A stretch of 64,000 nt of DNA from Rugalucina vietnamica. Taxonomy: Eukaryota; Mollusca; Bivalvia; Lucinida; Lucinidae. Location: positions 43,578,395 through 43,642,394 of the forward strand of contig OZ024883.1 in assembly GCA_964017185.1 (NCBI GenBank), read 5' to 3'. The notes under the pieces were generated by a model. It had not been told where the DNA came from, ran no database searches, and saw only the letters and a program-made list of their open reading frames with translations. Made by a program: the position numbers and the translations under genes. This document shows, piece by piece, positions 1 through 9,055 of this stretch (its first letter is position 1; each line of letters starts with the position of its first letter).

Positions 1-216
1 GCTCATCTCTCCAATAAAACGGGTTATTCTTTCATCAAACAAAGCATGCAACACCCCTTAACGTTTAACTGGAGGTACTGCTTTTCAACCCATCCAAATT
101 CCGCATTTTTAAAAAGCTGCATATCAAAAACATACTCATGCAACATCTTTGATATGAGATCGCCTTTAACAGAAGGAAACAGCCGGTAGGTTTTGGTGTC
201 AACACATCTCATAGTG

Positions 217-221
<5 letters not shown>

Positions 222-265
<44 letters not shown>
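222..265. repeat. poly-T run (44 T)
   Basis: Uninterrupted T run, possibly the poly-A tail of a minus-strand retrocopy. The minus-strand reading frame that crosses it is mostly lysine codons from this run and is not credible as a gene. No TSD or source gene was recognised. Confidence 0.9.
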
Positions 266-268
<3 letters not shown>

Positions 269-515
269 TAATCATTAGCTTTGGTGCTCTTGTGTAGAAA
301 ATATGGAAACAAAAATGTGTTCTTAACACTGTGGCATTTTTGGTGGAGTTTGTTCAATTTTCCAATATTAAAATTTAAGTTTTGTTAGTCAAAATGACAC
401 TTAAAAATATGAAAAAAAAATCTTAATGGTGCGAAACTTTTTTTGAGGAGTAGACATTATAAAATTAAGCAAACAGATATAGTGGCAGAATGTTGTAATT
501 TAATACAGTTAGTTT

Positions 516-517
<2 letters not shown>

Positions 518-567
<50 letters not shown>
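518..567. repeat. (CA)n microsatellite
   Basis: About 25 uninterrupted CA dinucleotides. The following 600 bases, to about 1,190, show no gene or recognisable element. Confidence 0.97.
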
Positions 568-569
<2 letters not shown>

Positions 570-1239
570 CAGACCTGTCTAGTTTGTTAGGGCCCGGGTG
601 TTTTATATTGTTTTATACAATTTTGTCACAATGCATTCAGTATAGGTCATGCACTGTCTAAACACCATATTAACTATATCTCAAGAAGCCACCATTCGTG
701 GGACAGCATATAGAATACATTTTATACATTTTGCAAAATGAATGAGGCACATACACAGTAACGTTGACAAACAAATTTTGCAATAATAAATAAACTGACG
801 CGTTCATCAATAGAACATGGCAAGAAAAGAGATCAAAATTCAACATCGTTCTATGCTGTTAAGTACAGCTCTTGCTCAGAACCAAGCAAAGGGTGATATA
901 TCCATGGTAACAGAATAGGTCAATCTGTGTGCCATAGTGTAGCATTTATGACCAAACGTTGATAGGTACAATATTTCTTTGATTGGATGTCAGTTACCGT
1001 GGCAACCAACAATTTTCATTTTTAGCACATGAATGTGACTAAAATTCTGATTTTTCATCATTTTAATGAGGTAATGGTTATTATGAAGGAAATCAAAATC
1101 AACTTCTGATTGAAGTGAGTGATTAAGTCATATCAGGTTAATAACATGATATATTAACACTTGTCAAAAAATTACCTTTGGCCCGAAAACCATGCTTTCA
1201 ATGGGAGGGGGGTTACCTGAAATCCTGATTTTAGCTAAA

Positions 1240-1800
1240 TCCCGAAAATTTGACAATTTCGACAATTTCAATATATTTTTTCTCCCATGATGGACCTACT
1301 GTAGGACAATGGTGCCTTTTATTCAATAACATTTTCCATTCACTAAAACAAAAAACCAAGAAACTCGTGTGTTTTTCTTTCTTTGCTTGGAAAAATATTA
1401 TGGTATCGAAGACCATTTTCAAAATTTGTAAATTTAGAGAAAATCTGTACATTTAAACATAATTTTTCTCTCATGATGGACCTAATGTAAGTCATTGATG
1501 CCTTTGATTCAACTAAATGATGCCTTTGTCTTCGGGCTTCAGACATTAAAACAGCCCTATGTTTTCCATCATCCAGTGAAAGCTAAAATCTCAATCCTTA
1601 AATGAGAAGGCAAAAAACCAATGTGTTTTTCTTTTGTTGGCCTGAAAAACTATTAAGGTAGCGGTTACCGTTTTCAAAATCTGGAAATTTAGAAAAAATC
1701 TGCACATTGCAACATATATTTTCTCTTCAGATGGACATACAAGTCAATGATGCCTTTCATTCAACTAACTGATGCATTTGCTTGTATATGATGGCAAGAA
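1240..1800. repeat. degenerate tandem repeat, about 190-250 bp units
   Basis: Three diverged units share an 'AAATTTAGAGAAAATCTG'-type head followed by 'TTTTCTC..ATGATGGAC' and a 'GATGCCTTT.ATTCAACTAA' tail, at about 1,243, 1,430 and 1,684. Short reading frames here are by-products of the repeat. Confidence 0.6.
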
Positions 1801-1879
1801 ACCTTTAAAAAATGGTACCCGCTACCTTAATATTATTTTCATGCATAGAAAGAAAAACACACCGTAAAGGATTTTAAGA

Positions 1880-3465
1880 AAATGTCAAGGTCATCACAGG
1901 GTCACATTGTAGTACTTTAGTTTCTGAATGCTATATGGTAAGTTTTATTGAAATAAGTCCACAGGTTCCGGAAAAGAAGTTTACAGGCGTCCATCTTGGT
2001 CAAAACACCGGGATAATGGTCACCTTGGATCCCCCTGCCTATAATGCTTCATATAAAATTTGACTCTGCTTGGTCAAGAAATTTCAGCAAAGATCTTTGA
2101 CCAGAGGAACAATGGTCCTGTAAAGACTCACCTGAGATCTGCTGCATATACCAATAAACGTTTTTGAATATTATGGTATTTAACCCAAGTGCAGGGGCAG
2201 ATGAAGCCCTTGGGCCATTTTCTTTTTTCAGAATAATATTCTGTCCATTTGTCAATTTCCTGCTGGCTTCTCCCTTCAAATGACATTTTAACAGTTTTTG
2301 CCATTCAAATGCATGGGCAACCCATGTTGACCTTGCCATATACTGGGTCAAGGTCATCACAGTGTCATGATTTATATATACCTTTTAGTACTTTAGCCAT
2401 TAATGCTTCACGCCAAGTTTCATGGAAATATGTCGATTGGTTTCAGAGAAGAAGCTTCTTGAAGGGTTTTTACCATATATGGGCATTGCAGCCATCTTGA
2501 TCCTATAGGTGCTTCATATAAAATTTGGCTTTAATTGGCCAAGTGGTTTCAGAGGAGAAGATGTTTGAATATTATGGTAATATACATGTATATAGCTCCG
2601 GGGTGGGGCCAGATAAGCCCTTGGGTCCCTTTTTTCAGAATCAATAATATTCAGTCCTACTGACCATTTTCTGCATGATTTTTACCTCAAATGACTTTTT
2701 AAACTGAGTTTTCCCCATTCAAATGCATTGGCGACTTATGTTGACCTTTTCGTAAAATAAGTCAGGTCACCACATGGTCTTGATTTATATATACATTCTA
2801 GTACTTTAGCCATTGATGCTTCATGCCAAGTTTCTTTGAAATCGGTCCACCTGTTTTGAGGAAGAAGATTTTTGAAGGTTTTTTACCATAAATGGGCATG
2901 GTGGCCATCTTGGTCATGTGAATTAAATTATTTATATATAGATTGATTCCGCCATTCTATAGATGCTTCACATAAAATTTGGCTTTGATTGACCAAGCAG
3001 TTTCAGAGGAGAAGATGTTTGAATATTATGGTAATATACATATATAATGCCCCGGGGTGGGGCAGATGAGCGCCTGGGGTCCAATGTTTTTCAGAATCAT
3101 TAATTTTCAGTCTTACTGCCCATTTCCTGCAAGACTTTCAATTTAAATAACATTTTTAAAGTTTTCCCATTAAAATGCACTGCTGACCTATGTTGACCTT
3201 GCCGTAAAAAAGGTCAAGGTCATCACAGGGTCATGATTTATATACACATTGTAATGCTTGAGTCATCAATGCTTCATTCCAAGTTTCGTTGAAATCGGTC
3301 CACCGGTTCTGGAGAAGACGATTTTTGAAGCGTTTTAACCATTTACGGGCATGGCGGCCATCTTGGTCATGTGACCTGGATTATTCATATATACATTGGT
3401 TACCTCTTCCAATTGATGCTTCACATAAAATTCGGCTTTGAAACAATGGACAAGAACAATATAAG
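1880..3465. repeat. degenerate tandem repeat, about 415-450 bp units
   Basis: Three or more copies of a unit containing 'GGTCAAGGTCATCACAGGGT', 'TTTAGCCATTGATGCTTCA', 'GCCATCTTGGTCATGTGAC' and 'GTTTGAATATTATGGTAA'. Equivalent points recur near 2,350, 2,765 and 3,215. No coding potential. Confidence 0.75.
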
Positions 3466-3585
3466 TTATCAACAAAACGTACTTGCATGGATGGCTGATT
3501 TTGAGGAGTACTAGTACTAGCATGATAAACCCGTTTTATTTCCGTCATGGGATAGTGATGTATATACTAATCATTTTAACATATT

Positions 3586-3932
3586 TTTATCGTTACCCTA
3601 GGGAGACAATGAGAGTGGACCCACTCTGATAAGTAGTCCCAGACGGATTTCATATATGAGCCGCCGCACCAGAAAACCAACAATCTGCATATGCGAAACC
3701 AAAGGAACATATCAGCTGAGTAGTCACTACCCAGCCGATAAGCGCCTTTGCTTTCGCTACACAGCCCCTCTTTTTGTTCTTAAATCAAAACTTTCAAGCT
3801 CCAAGCCTGCTTCTGCAACTGTACAGGCTGGTTTGTGTGGAACCTGGTCGGAGACTAAATTGTTTCTTTTCTTACGCGAAGGCTCAATTATAACAAAGAC
3901 ACAAACTAACTAATCATTAGGCTCACGACATA
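3586..3932 (+). mobile_element. dispersed transposon-derived relic carrying a 'PTICICE' reading frame
   Basis: The plus-strand frame 3,656-3,913 (85 codons) contains RKPTICICETKG, followed by RLCFRYTAPL and ATVQAGLCGTWSE. The same arrangement is on the minus strand at 30,284-30,523 (GKPTLCICENKGADQLR). Two diverged copies in opposite orientation mark a dispersed repeat, not a host gene. Its outer part 'GTGGACCCACTC' resembles the 'GGTCCACTCCC' flank of the 30-kb copy. I associate such peptides with repeats in many marine invertebrates, but do not know the parent element. Confidence 0.55.
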
Positions 3933-4240
3933 GTGCACGTATTTTTGTATTGGCATTGAACAACTATCAGAACAGAAGAGACCATACACTTTATTTATAC
4001 TCTGGTCTTACAAAGACATTAGAGGAACATATACTCCTAAAATGTCAGCAATATTGATTCAATTAAAAAATGTGCTTCCGAAAAGTAACAGTGCAAAATG
4101 ATATCATCTGATATTGCACTAGTGCAAAAATGATATCACGTATGGATATTATTATGGCCTTCGTGTAGATATTTCAATTTTGTACGGCTTACTCTCAACA
4201 AAACATCAAATATAAGAAGCAGATATTTATAGCTATATAA

Positions 4241-6307
4241 TGTAACAGGCAAGGTTTTACATCGCATAATAGTGTTACTTGTCCGTTTCGTTTTATTGGC
4301 ACGATTCGGATTATTGAATTTTGGCTTATTTCTTTACAGTTGGGTTAATAACCGCCAAATCATTATTGCAGAGAAAACTTGAAATTTCACCATAAAACCT
4401 TTGTGAACAGGTATTGTAGAGGTTCCCTCAATTTCCATTATAGTTCTGCTTCATGTATATTGTGTGATAATCTAAAGTTATCGAGGAAAACATTGATTTT
4501 ACAAGAAACATTTGAGGCGGTGCCCAGGTAATTTTGCTCGACAAAATTATCCACTTTACATTTTGCAGTCAAAGCCTTGTTGGTTTAGGAAAATGCATTA
4601 TAAATAAAGTTTGTTACAATTATTCAGAGACACTGTGCTCATAAGCTATCTTTTATGATAAGAGTTCAAGATTTAGAGGCTATGCCATGTATGTTTTATA
4701 ATGATGCCTCTATGAAGATGAGTTTGTAGTGTTAGAGCCAAAGCTTGTATTTTGATTCAGTATTCTTGACATATTTGCTCTATTCCGGATAAGGTTTACG
4801 CTCCCGGTTTACAGCAGTGGTCATGTCGAGACATTATTTTCATGTTTCGGGGATTTCTACCCAAAGTCTGGAGTACAAGACAAAGTGCTGCAATATAACA
4901 CTATTCACACAGCTCTGTAAAACATCAAGCAACGGATGTTTCTCATGGCTCCCACCGGCCAGGGTCTTCGATATATTCATGTAACTAAATACTGGTTATT
5001 GTGGTTTTGGTGAACACAAGCAGGCACAGAAGGTAAACAAATAAAATGTGGTTAATAGCACAGCATTTGATCAGATTATTTGTTGCAGACGTTCTGACGT
5101 GTTTGCACGTCGGTTCGTGTTTGTCAAATTGATTGTATGTATTTTATTGCTGAATTAATGGTTTTGAAGCAGTATGGCTCGTCGGTAGAATGGCATACTA
5201 TTGTCAAAATGTATATAATGTATAATAATTCGGGCCATTGCAAATGATGTTGAAGCACCAATATTTGCAGGATTATTTTCTGTTCTGATCAGCCATAATT
5301 TGTTCAAGTTCATTCTTGCCGGTCCGTACTGCTTTGTTGGATTAAATATTGATGTTGTCCACATCTTTCGATCAAACCAGAAGTCTAAGAATACTATTAA
5401 TGCATTGTTTCAGATAGAGATCAATTGTCATGTAATAAGTGATCACATACAGTGTTTGCCATAAGAAGTTCTTATTTAGAGTAAGTATATGCATAGTAAT
5501 TGATCGCTCAGAGTTCACGAAGTATTATAGAGAATTTATTGATTTATTGAAGCTAATTTTGTTGTGTTAACATGCATTTACCATAATTTGGAGTTGCTTG
5601 TATTATGCAATACAAAATCCAATAAATTCGTTCTGGTTGAGAATTTGAGCAGCTGGTTGCACATTTGATAAACCGGTTGTGCATGTGATGCACTGGTTAA
5701 GCATTTGAATGCTTATTACTGAAATCGGATAACAAATTAAAACTATTTGTTCCCGACTAACTGTCGTATTTGTTATGATGTTTCGGTGTAAGTATTAATT
5801 CTGAGAGATCTGTTGGTAAACATGAGAGCAAAACAATAAGCAAAATAACACTGTTCAGATCAAATTGCATTTTGTTAATAAATCGAAATCCTAGATGGCA
5901 TAATCACAAGTATGATTGTGATAATTTAGAGGAAAGTTTCATCATGAATACAAATACAGGTCTTCAAAGTAAATGGCATGGTTCATAATGTTTAGTATTG
6001 GTCCACCTCTAGCTGAGTACTTGTGCGATCAATCCAGTTGTTGCATGACAGCAGTGACATCGTAATGTAACTTGGAATAGGTCAAAGTTGTCGCTTTACT
6101 GCATAACAATACAATAATATAATGATGTCTAGTTGTTATGGCAATTGAAGTTTAAATTCTAACAGCCATTTGCTTTGAAACTTATTGTTCCATCTTCAAG
6201 TGTATGAATGTATTTTCTATTGTATTTTTCAGACTTCTTTCTTCCTAGAATAAAATTGTGAATTACCAACCCTAGTTCTATTTATTGTGAACCTGCCACC
6301 GGTCACA
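4241..6307 (+). repeat. 5' LTR (2,067 bp)
   Basis: Starts TGTAACAGGC and ends CCGGTCACA. It matches the 3' LTR throughout except for about nine substitutions and a 22-bp segment missing after about 4,351. Possible signals include TATAAATAAAG near 4,600 and AATAAAA near 6,249; neither is proven. The reading frame at 5,155-5,364 recurs in the 3' LTR and is not a gene. Confidence 0.97.
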
Positions 6308-6309
6308 AT

Positions 6310-6323
6310 TGGCGTCGTGGACA
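6310..6323 (+). promoter_or_regulatory. candidate primer binding site
   Basis: TGGCGTCGTGGACA begins two bases after the 5' LTR. TGG is the complement of a tRNA 3' CCA, as expected of a minus-strand primer site. I cannot assign the tRNA by eye. Confidence 0.6.
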
Positions 6324-6771
6324 TTTCATATTGCTGAAAGAGATAGGGACAGATCTAGGTCAGCTGAGAAACACAGAAACAATATAGGTCAGAAAGCAGA
6401 AGGTCATAATCTGAAGATGATTCAGTTGAGGACAGTTCCAGAAAGATGGAGAAAATACAACAGAAATCTGAAGAAATAAGTGAAAAAGACAGAAACAAAT
6501 CTTACAATGATAAAGGGAGAGAAAAATATGAGAAAAGACAGAAAAGCAGTGAATATAGGTCAAGGTCATGGTCAGATTCTAGAGACATGCTATTAGTTCT
6601 AGAGATATGCTATTAGTTAAAATCATTGTATTAACTATTTCCTTGGTATTAGTTAAATCAATGCATTAACTTAGTAAGGTCGATACAGGAGTTGAAATTT
6701 CCATGTGGCCCTCCCCCATTGTTATCAATTTATTTTCTTAACATTGAGTTTTATATAAAGGTTCTGTATTC
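6324..6771 (+). other. 5' leader of the LTR element
   Basis: Purine-rich leader between the PBS and the first ORF. It contains a short direct duplication around 6,573-6,620 ('TCTAGAGA.ATGCTATTAGTT' twice). Packaging or translation signals are not identifiable by eye. Confidence 0.5.
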
Positions 6772-7479
6772 ATGAGTGATGCAAAGCTTTCAGGGTATCT
6801 CAAGAGACAAATAAAGTCCGGGTCTATACATGGTCAATTAATTTTGCTATCAGATAGCAAAGGCAGATATTTAAAAGATGTACAATATACACTTCCAGGT
6901 TTTGACATAAGGTTTGAGGGTAGGTCTGGATTCAGACTGTTTCAAGGATTAAACTGGCTAAAAGCAAATTTACAAAGTTTAGTTACACTCTACAGTCATA
7001 TCACCCTGAACGTGTGGCTTGGTACATGTGATTTGACAGTCAAAAAGCAAAATCACCAGTTAGCTCTAAGATTTGTAGATGATGACTGTTGCTACAGGTT
7101 TGTAATTTCACAGATAGAAAAGTATTATCAACTCATAGCAAGTTACCCAACAGTCAGACTGGTATTTCTACAAATTCCACCATACTCTATAGTTCGCTGG
7201 CATGAGTGTAAAGGTCTACCAGTAACAAAAGGTACTAAAGAAGATGATTTAATACTTTTCAGAAGGATCAATTACATCAATGAGTTCATAGATTTAGTCA
7301 ATGATAGACATGGAGTTTCTTCGGTAAGATTCAGGTTAGACCTCTTTCAAGAAAAGAAAAGGCCAAACCATCCCGCTAGAAAAAGCATAACTTATAAACA
7401 AACATTGGATGGCATACACCCCAATTCATTGTTGTCTCAGGTATGGTTAAAGCGAATAGTTGAAAGAGCCATATGTTGA
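6772..7479 (+). CDS. SGNH/GDSL-hydrolase-like protein encoded ahead of gag
   Basis: An intact 235-codon ORF inside the LTR element, starting 464 bp after the 5' LTR and ending 89 bp before the gag ATG. Four SGNH blocks are visible in order. Block I is LILLSDSKGRYL with candidate nucleophile Ser29. Block II is GRSGF with Gly53. Block III is VWLGTCDL (Gly84 to Asp87), where the usual GxND Asn is Cys. Block V is LDGIHP with Asp213 and His216. The length suits a single SGNH domain. There is no signal peptide or membrane segment. Family knowledge: SGNH domains accompany some CR1-type LINEs and Ngaro/DIRS-type elements, where the role is unclear; in a Ty3/gypsy element ahead of gag it is unusual. 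Activity is inferred only from the retained Ser-Asp-His; the Asn change may alter the oxyanion hole. Confidence 0.75.
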   Translation: MSDAKLSGYLKRQIKSGSIHGQLILLSDSKGRYLKDVQYTLPGFDIRFEGRSGFRLFQGLNWLKANLQSLVTLYSHITLNVWLGTCDLTVKKQNHQLALRFVDDDCCYRFVISQIEKYYQLIASYPTVRLVFLQIPPYSIVRWHECKGLPVTKGTKEDDLILFRRINYINEFIDLVNDRHGVSSVRFRLDLFQEKKRPNHPARKSITYKQTLDGIHPNSLLSQVWLKRIVERAIC

Positions 7480-7541
7480 TCTGTGCAATTGTTTAATATA
7501 CTAGTCAAAAGTGTTTTTTAGTCTGTTATTCTAGTCATTTG

Positions 7542-7563
7542 TTTTGTGTATACTTTAGCAGGT
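7542..7563 (+). promoter_or_regulatory. possible splice acceptor ahead of gag
   Basis: A T-rich stretch ending ACTTTAG then CAG lies just before the gag ATG. It could let a spliced RNA place gag first, skipping the SGNH ORF. This rests on consensus alone. Confidence 0.25.
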
Positions 7564-7568
7564 TCATC

Positions 7569-8621
7569 ATGACAGAGGTGGAGGCATTAAAGACAAAAAT
7601 TGAAAAGTTGGAAGAGGATTTGGCCGAATTGGCAGTTCCCAAAGTTGAAACAAAAACTGTTTATATTTCTAAAGAGAGAAAGTTGCAAAAAATTTCAGGT
7701 CGTCCAGTCAAGGACACAGATCCATCCGTCGAAGAGTGGATAGATGTGACCTATCACATAAAGAATATAAGTACCAAAGAAGCTCAAATTGAATTTCTTG
7801 TGGATCACTTGCAGGGTCAGGCTAGGGATGAAATAAGAACAAGGTCTGAAACGGAGAGAAATACACCTGATAAAATATTAACAATCCTCCAAGATTTATT
7901 TCAGGATGCAGACATTATTGCCCAAATACAGCAACTATTTTACCAACGTGACCAAAAGCCTGGAGAATCGTTGCAACAGTACTCTCTTGTTTTACTAAAG
8001 CTTGTTGATAGAATGATTAAAAAAGGTGTTGGAGTGATAGGCAATAGGGAGCTTATGTTGAAGGAAAGATTTATTGATGGTGTCACAGACAAACAGCTTA
8101 GAAGGGAAATGAGACGTTTTTCTATAGAACATGCTGCCTCTAATTTTCAGGACTTTAGAACTGTAGTATTCAAATGGGTGCAAGATCAGAAAACTGATGT
8201 TGCAGAAGTTCATCAGAGTGCTGAACAAGTTGAATTACAGGTGGACCAGGCTCAGGCCAGTAAGCTCGAACAACCCAGTGAATTGTTAAAGATGCTGTCT
8301 GCACAACAGGAGCTTTTAGAGGCCCAACAAAAGCAAATTTATTTGCTTACTGATCTTTGTCAGCAAACTAACCGTCCATCCTCTTTTGTAGGTTATCAAG
8401 GTCGTAGAGGACGTGGAAGAGGCCAGTATTCTCAACGACAAGGCTCTAGGGGACGAGGAGCACAAAGAGGTCGTGGATATAATAATGCTTGTTACAATTG
8501 TAACAAAGAAGGTCATTTCGCCAGAGACTGCCCTGACCCGAATCCCCAAATGAATAATGTGCAAGTAATTACCAATTCACAGGCAACTGCAGGTGGTGCA
8601 ACAAATCAGTTAAACTATTAG
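7569..8621 (+). CDS. gag: Gag polyprotein of the LTR element
   Basis: A 350-codon ORF; the frame opens earlier (ATG at 7,539), but I prefer the ATG at 7,569, which starts MTEVEALK. Order: an N-terminal coiled-coil-like stretch (KIEKLEEDLAEL), then a capsid-like helical region with KISGRPVKDTDPSVEEWID, QGQARDEI and QKPGESLQQYSLVLLKL, which resembles the Gag fold shared with PNMA-type domesticated genes. A Gln-rich segment and an RG-rich basic stretch (about 8,398-8,477) follow, then one zinc knuckle CYNCNKEGHFARDC (from 8,490). It should assemble the particle and bind genomic RNA. The ORF ends at a TAG three bases after a slippery heptamer, so the downstream protease is reached by -1 frameshifting. 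Confidence 0.93.
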   Translation: MTEVEALKTKIEKLEEDLAELAVPKVETKTVYISKERKLQKISGRPVKDTDPSVEEWIDVTYHIKNISTKEAQIEFLVDHLQGQARDEIRTRSETERNTPDKILTILQDLFQDADIIAQIQQLFYQRDQKPGESLQQYSLVLLKLVDRMIKKGVGVIGNRELMLKERFIDGVTDKQLRREMRRFSIEHAASNFQDFRTVVFKWVQDQKTDVAEVHQSAEQVELQVDQAQASKLEQPSELLKMLSAQQELLEAQQKQIYLLTDLCQQTNRPSSFVGYQGRRGRGRGQYSQRQGSRGRGAQRGRGYNNACYNCNKEGHFARDCPDPNPQMNNVQVITNSQATAGGATNQLNY

Positions 8622-8670
8622 CACCCACTGTTGAGAGTCAAACAGTGGGAAATGCTAATTTAACAGACTC
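8609..8670 (+). promoter_or_regulatory. gag-pro -1 ribosomal frameshift signal
   Basis: In the gag frame the sequence reads G TTA AAC TAT TAG: a slippery heptamer GTTAAAC at 8,609-8,615 (the heptamer type known from equine arteritis virus) directly before the gag stop. After an 8-nt spacer, CCCACTGTT (8,624-8,632) pairs perfectly with AACAGTGGG (8,641-8,649) around an 8-nt loop. Loop bases GAGTC (8,635-8,639) can pair with GACTC at 8,666-8,670, giving an H-type pseudoknot with loops of 2, 1 and 16 nt. The shift leads exactly into the open protease frame. Efficiency is unknown. Confidence 0.8.
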
Positions 8671-9055
8671 ACCGTTGTCTAGATCTGAAGTTTTACAGAG
8701 AGCTGTTGGGAAATGTCCAGAGATGACAGTTTCTATTGAAGGGATGCCATGCACATGTTTAATAGATACTGGCAGTGAAGTATCTACAGTAACAGAATCA
8801 TTTTTCAACAATTTATTACAGGGTAAACCGCATCTATATGATGTTACTAAATGGATGAGAGTAACTGGTGCTAATCATTTAGAAATTCCTTGTTTAGGAT
8901 ACATGGAAATTGATGTCGAAGCCAATGGAAAAACAATAAAGAAAGTAGGTTTCCTTGTAGTGAAAGATCCTGTTGATAAGATTTCTGTTGACCGGAAATC
9001 AAGAGTTCCTGGACTCCTAGGGAGTAATTTCTTTGATTGTTTAAGCAACAGATAG
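8615..9055 (+). CDS. pro: aspartic protease of the LTR element (frameshift product)
   Basis: The frame lies -1 to gag, is open from 8,558 and ends at TAG 9,053-9,055. There is no ATG at the start of this frame, consistent with entry by frameshift from gag; an in-frame GTG at 8,645 is the only start-like codon. The retropepsin motif CLIDTGSEVST is present (DTGS at 8,765-8,776), followed by a hydrophobic second half ending GLLGSNFF, which matches the conserved ILG-type motif. It would mature the Gag and Pol polyproteins as a dimer. It overlaps the pol frame by 19 bases. Confidence 0.88.
   Translation, partial: LLAPTVESQTVGNANLTDSPLSRSEVLQRAVGKCPEMTVSIEGMPCTCLIDTGSEVSTVTESFFNNLLQGKPHLYDVTKWMRVTGANHLEIPCLGYMEIDVEANGKTIKKVGFLVVKDPVDKISVDRKSRVPGLLGSNFFDCLSNR

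Noticed and set aside
24-329. Minus-strand 101-codon frame near the window start
   Set aside because: Its middle is a lysine run encoded by the poly-T tract. The part before 220 looks protein-like but has no splice site or motif to support a gene.
5155-5364. Minus-strand 69-codon frame repeated at 15,129-15,338
   Set aside because: It lies inside the LTRs; its conservation reflects LTR identity, not coding.
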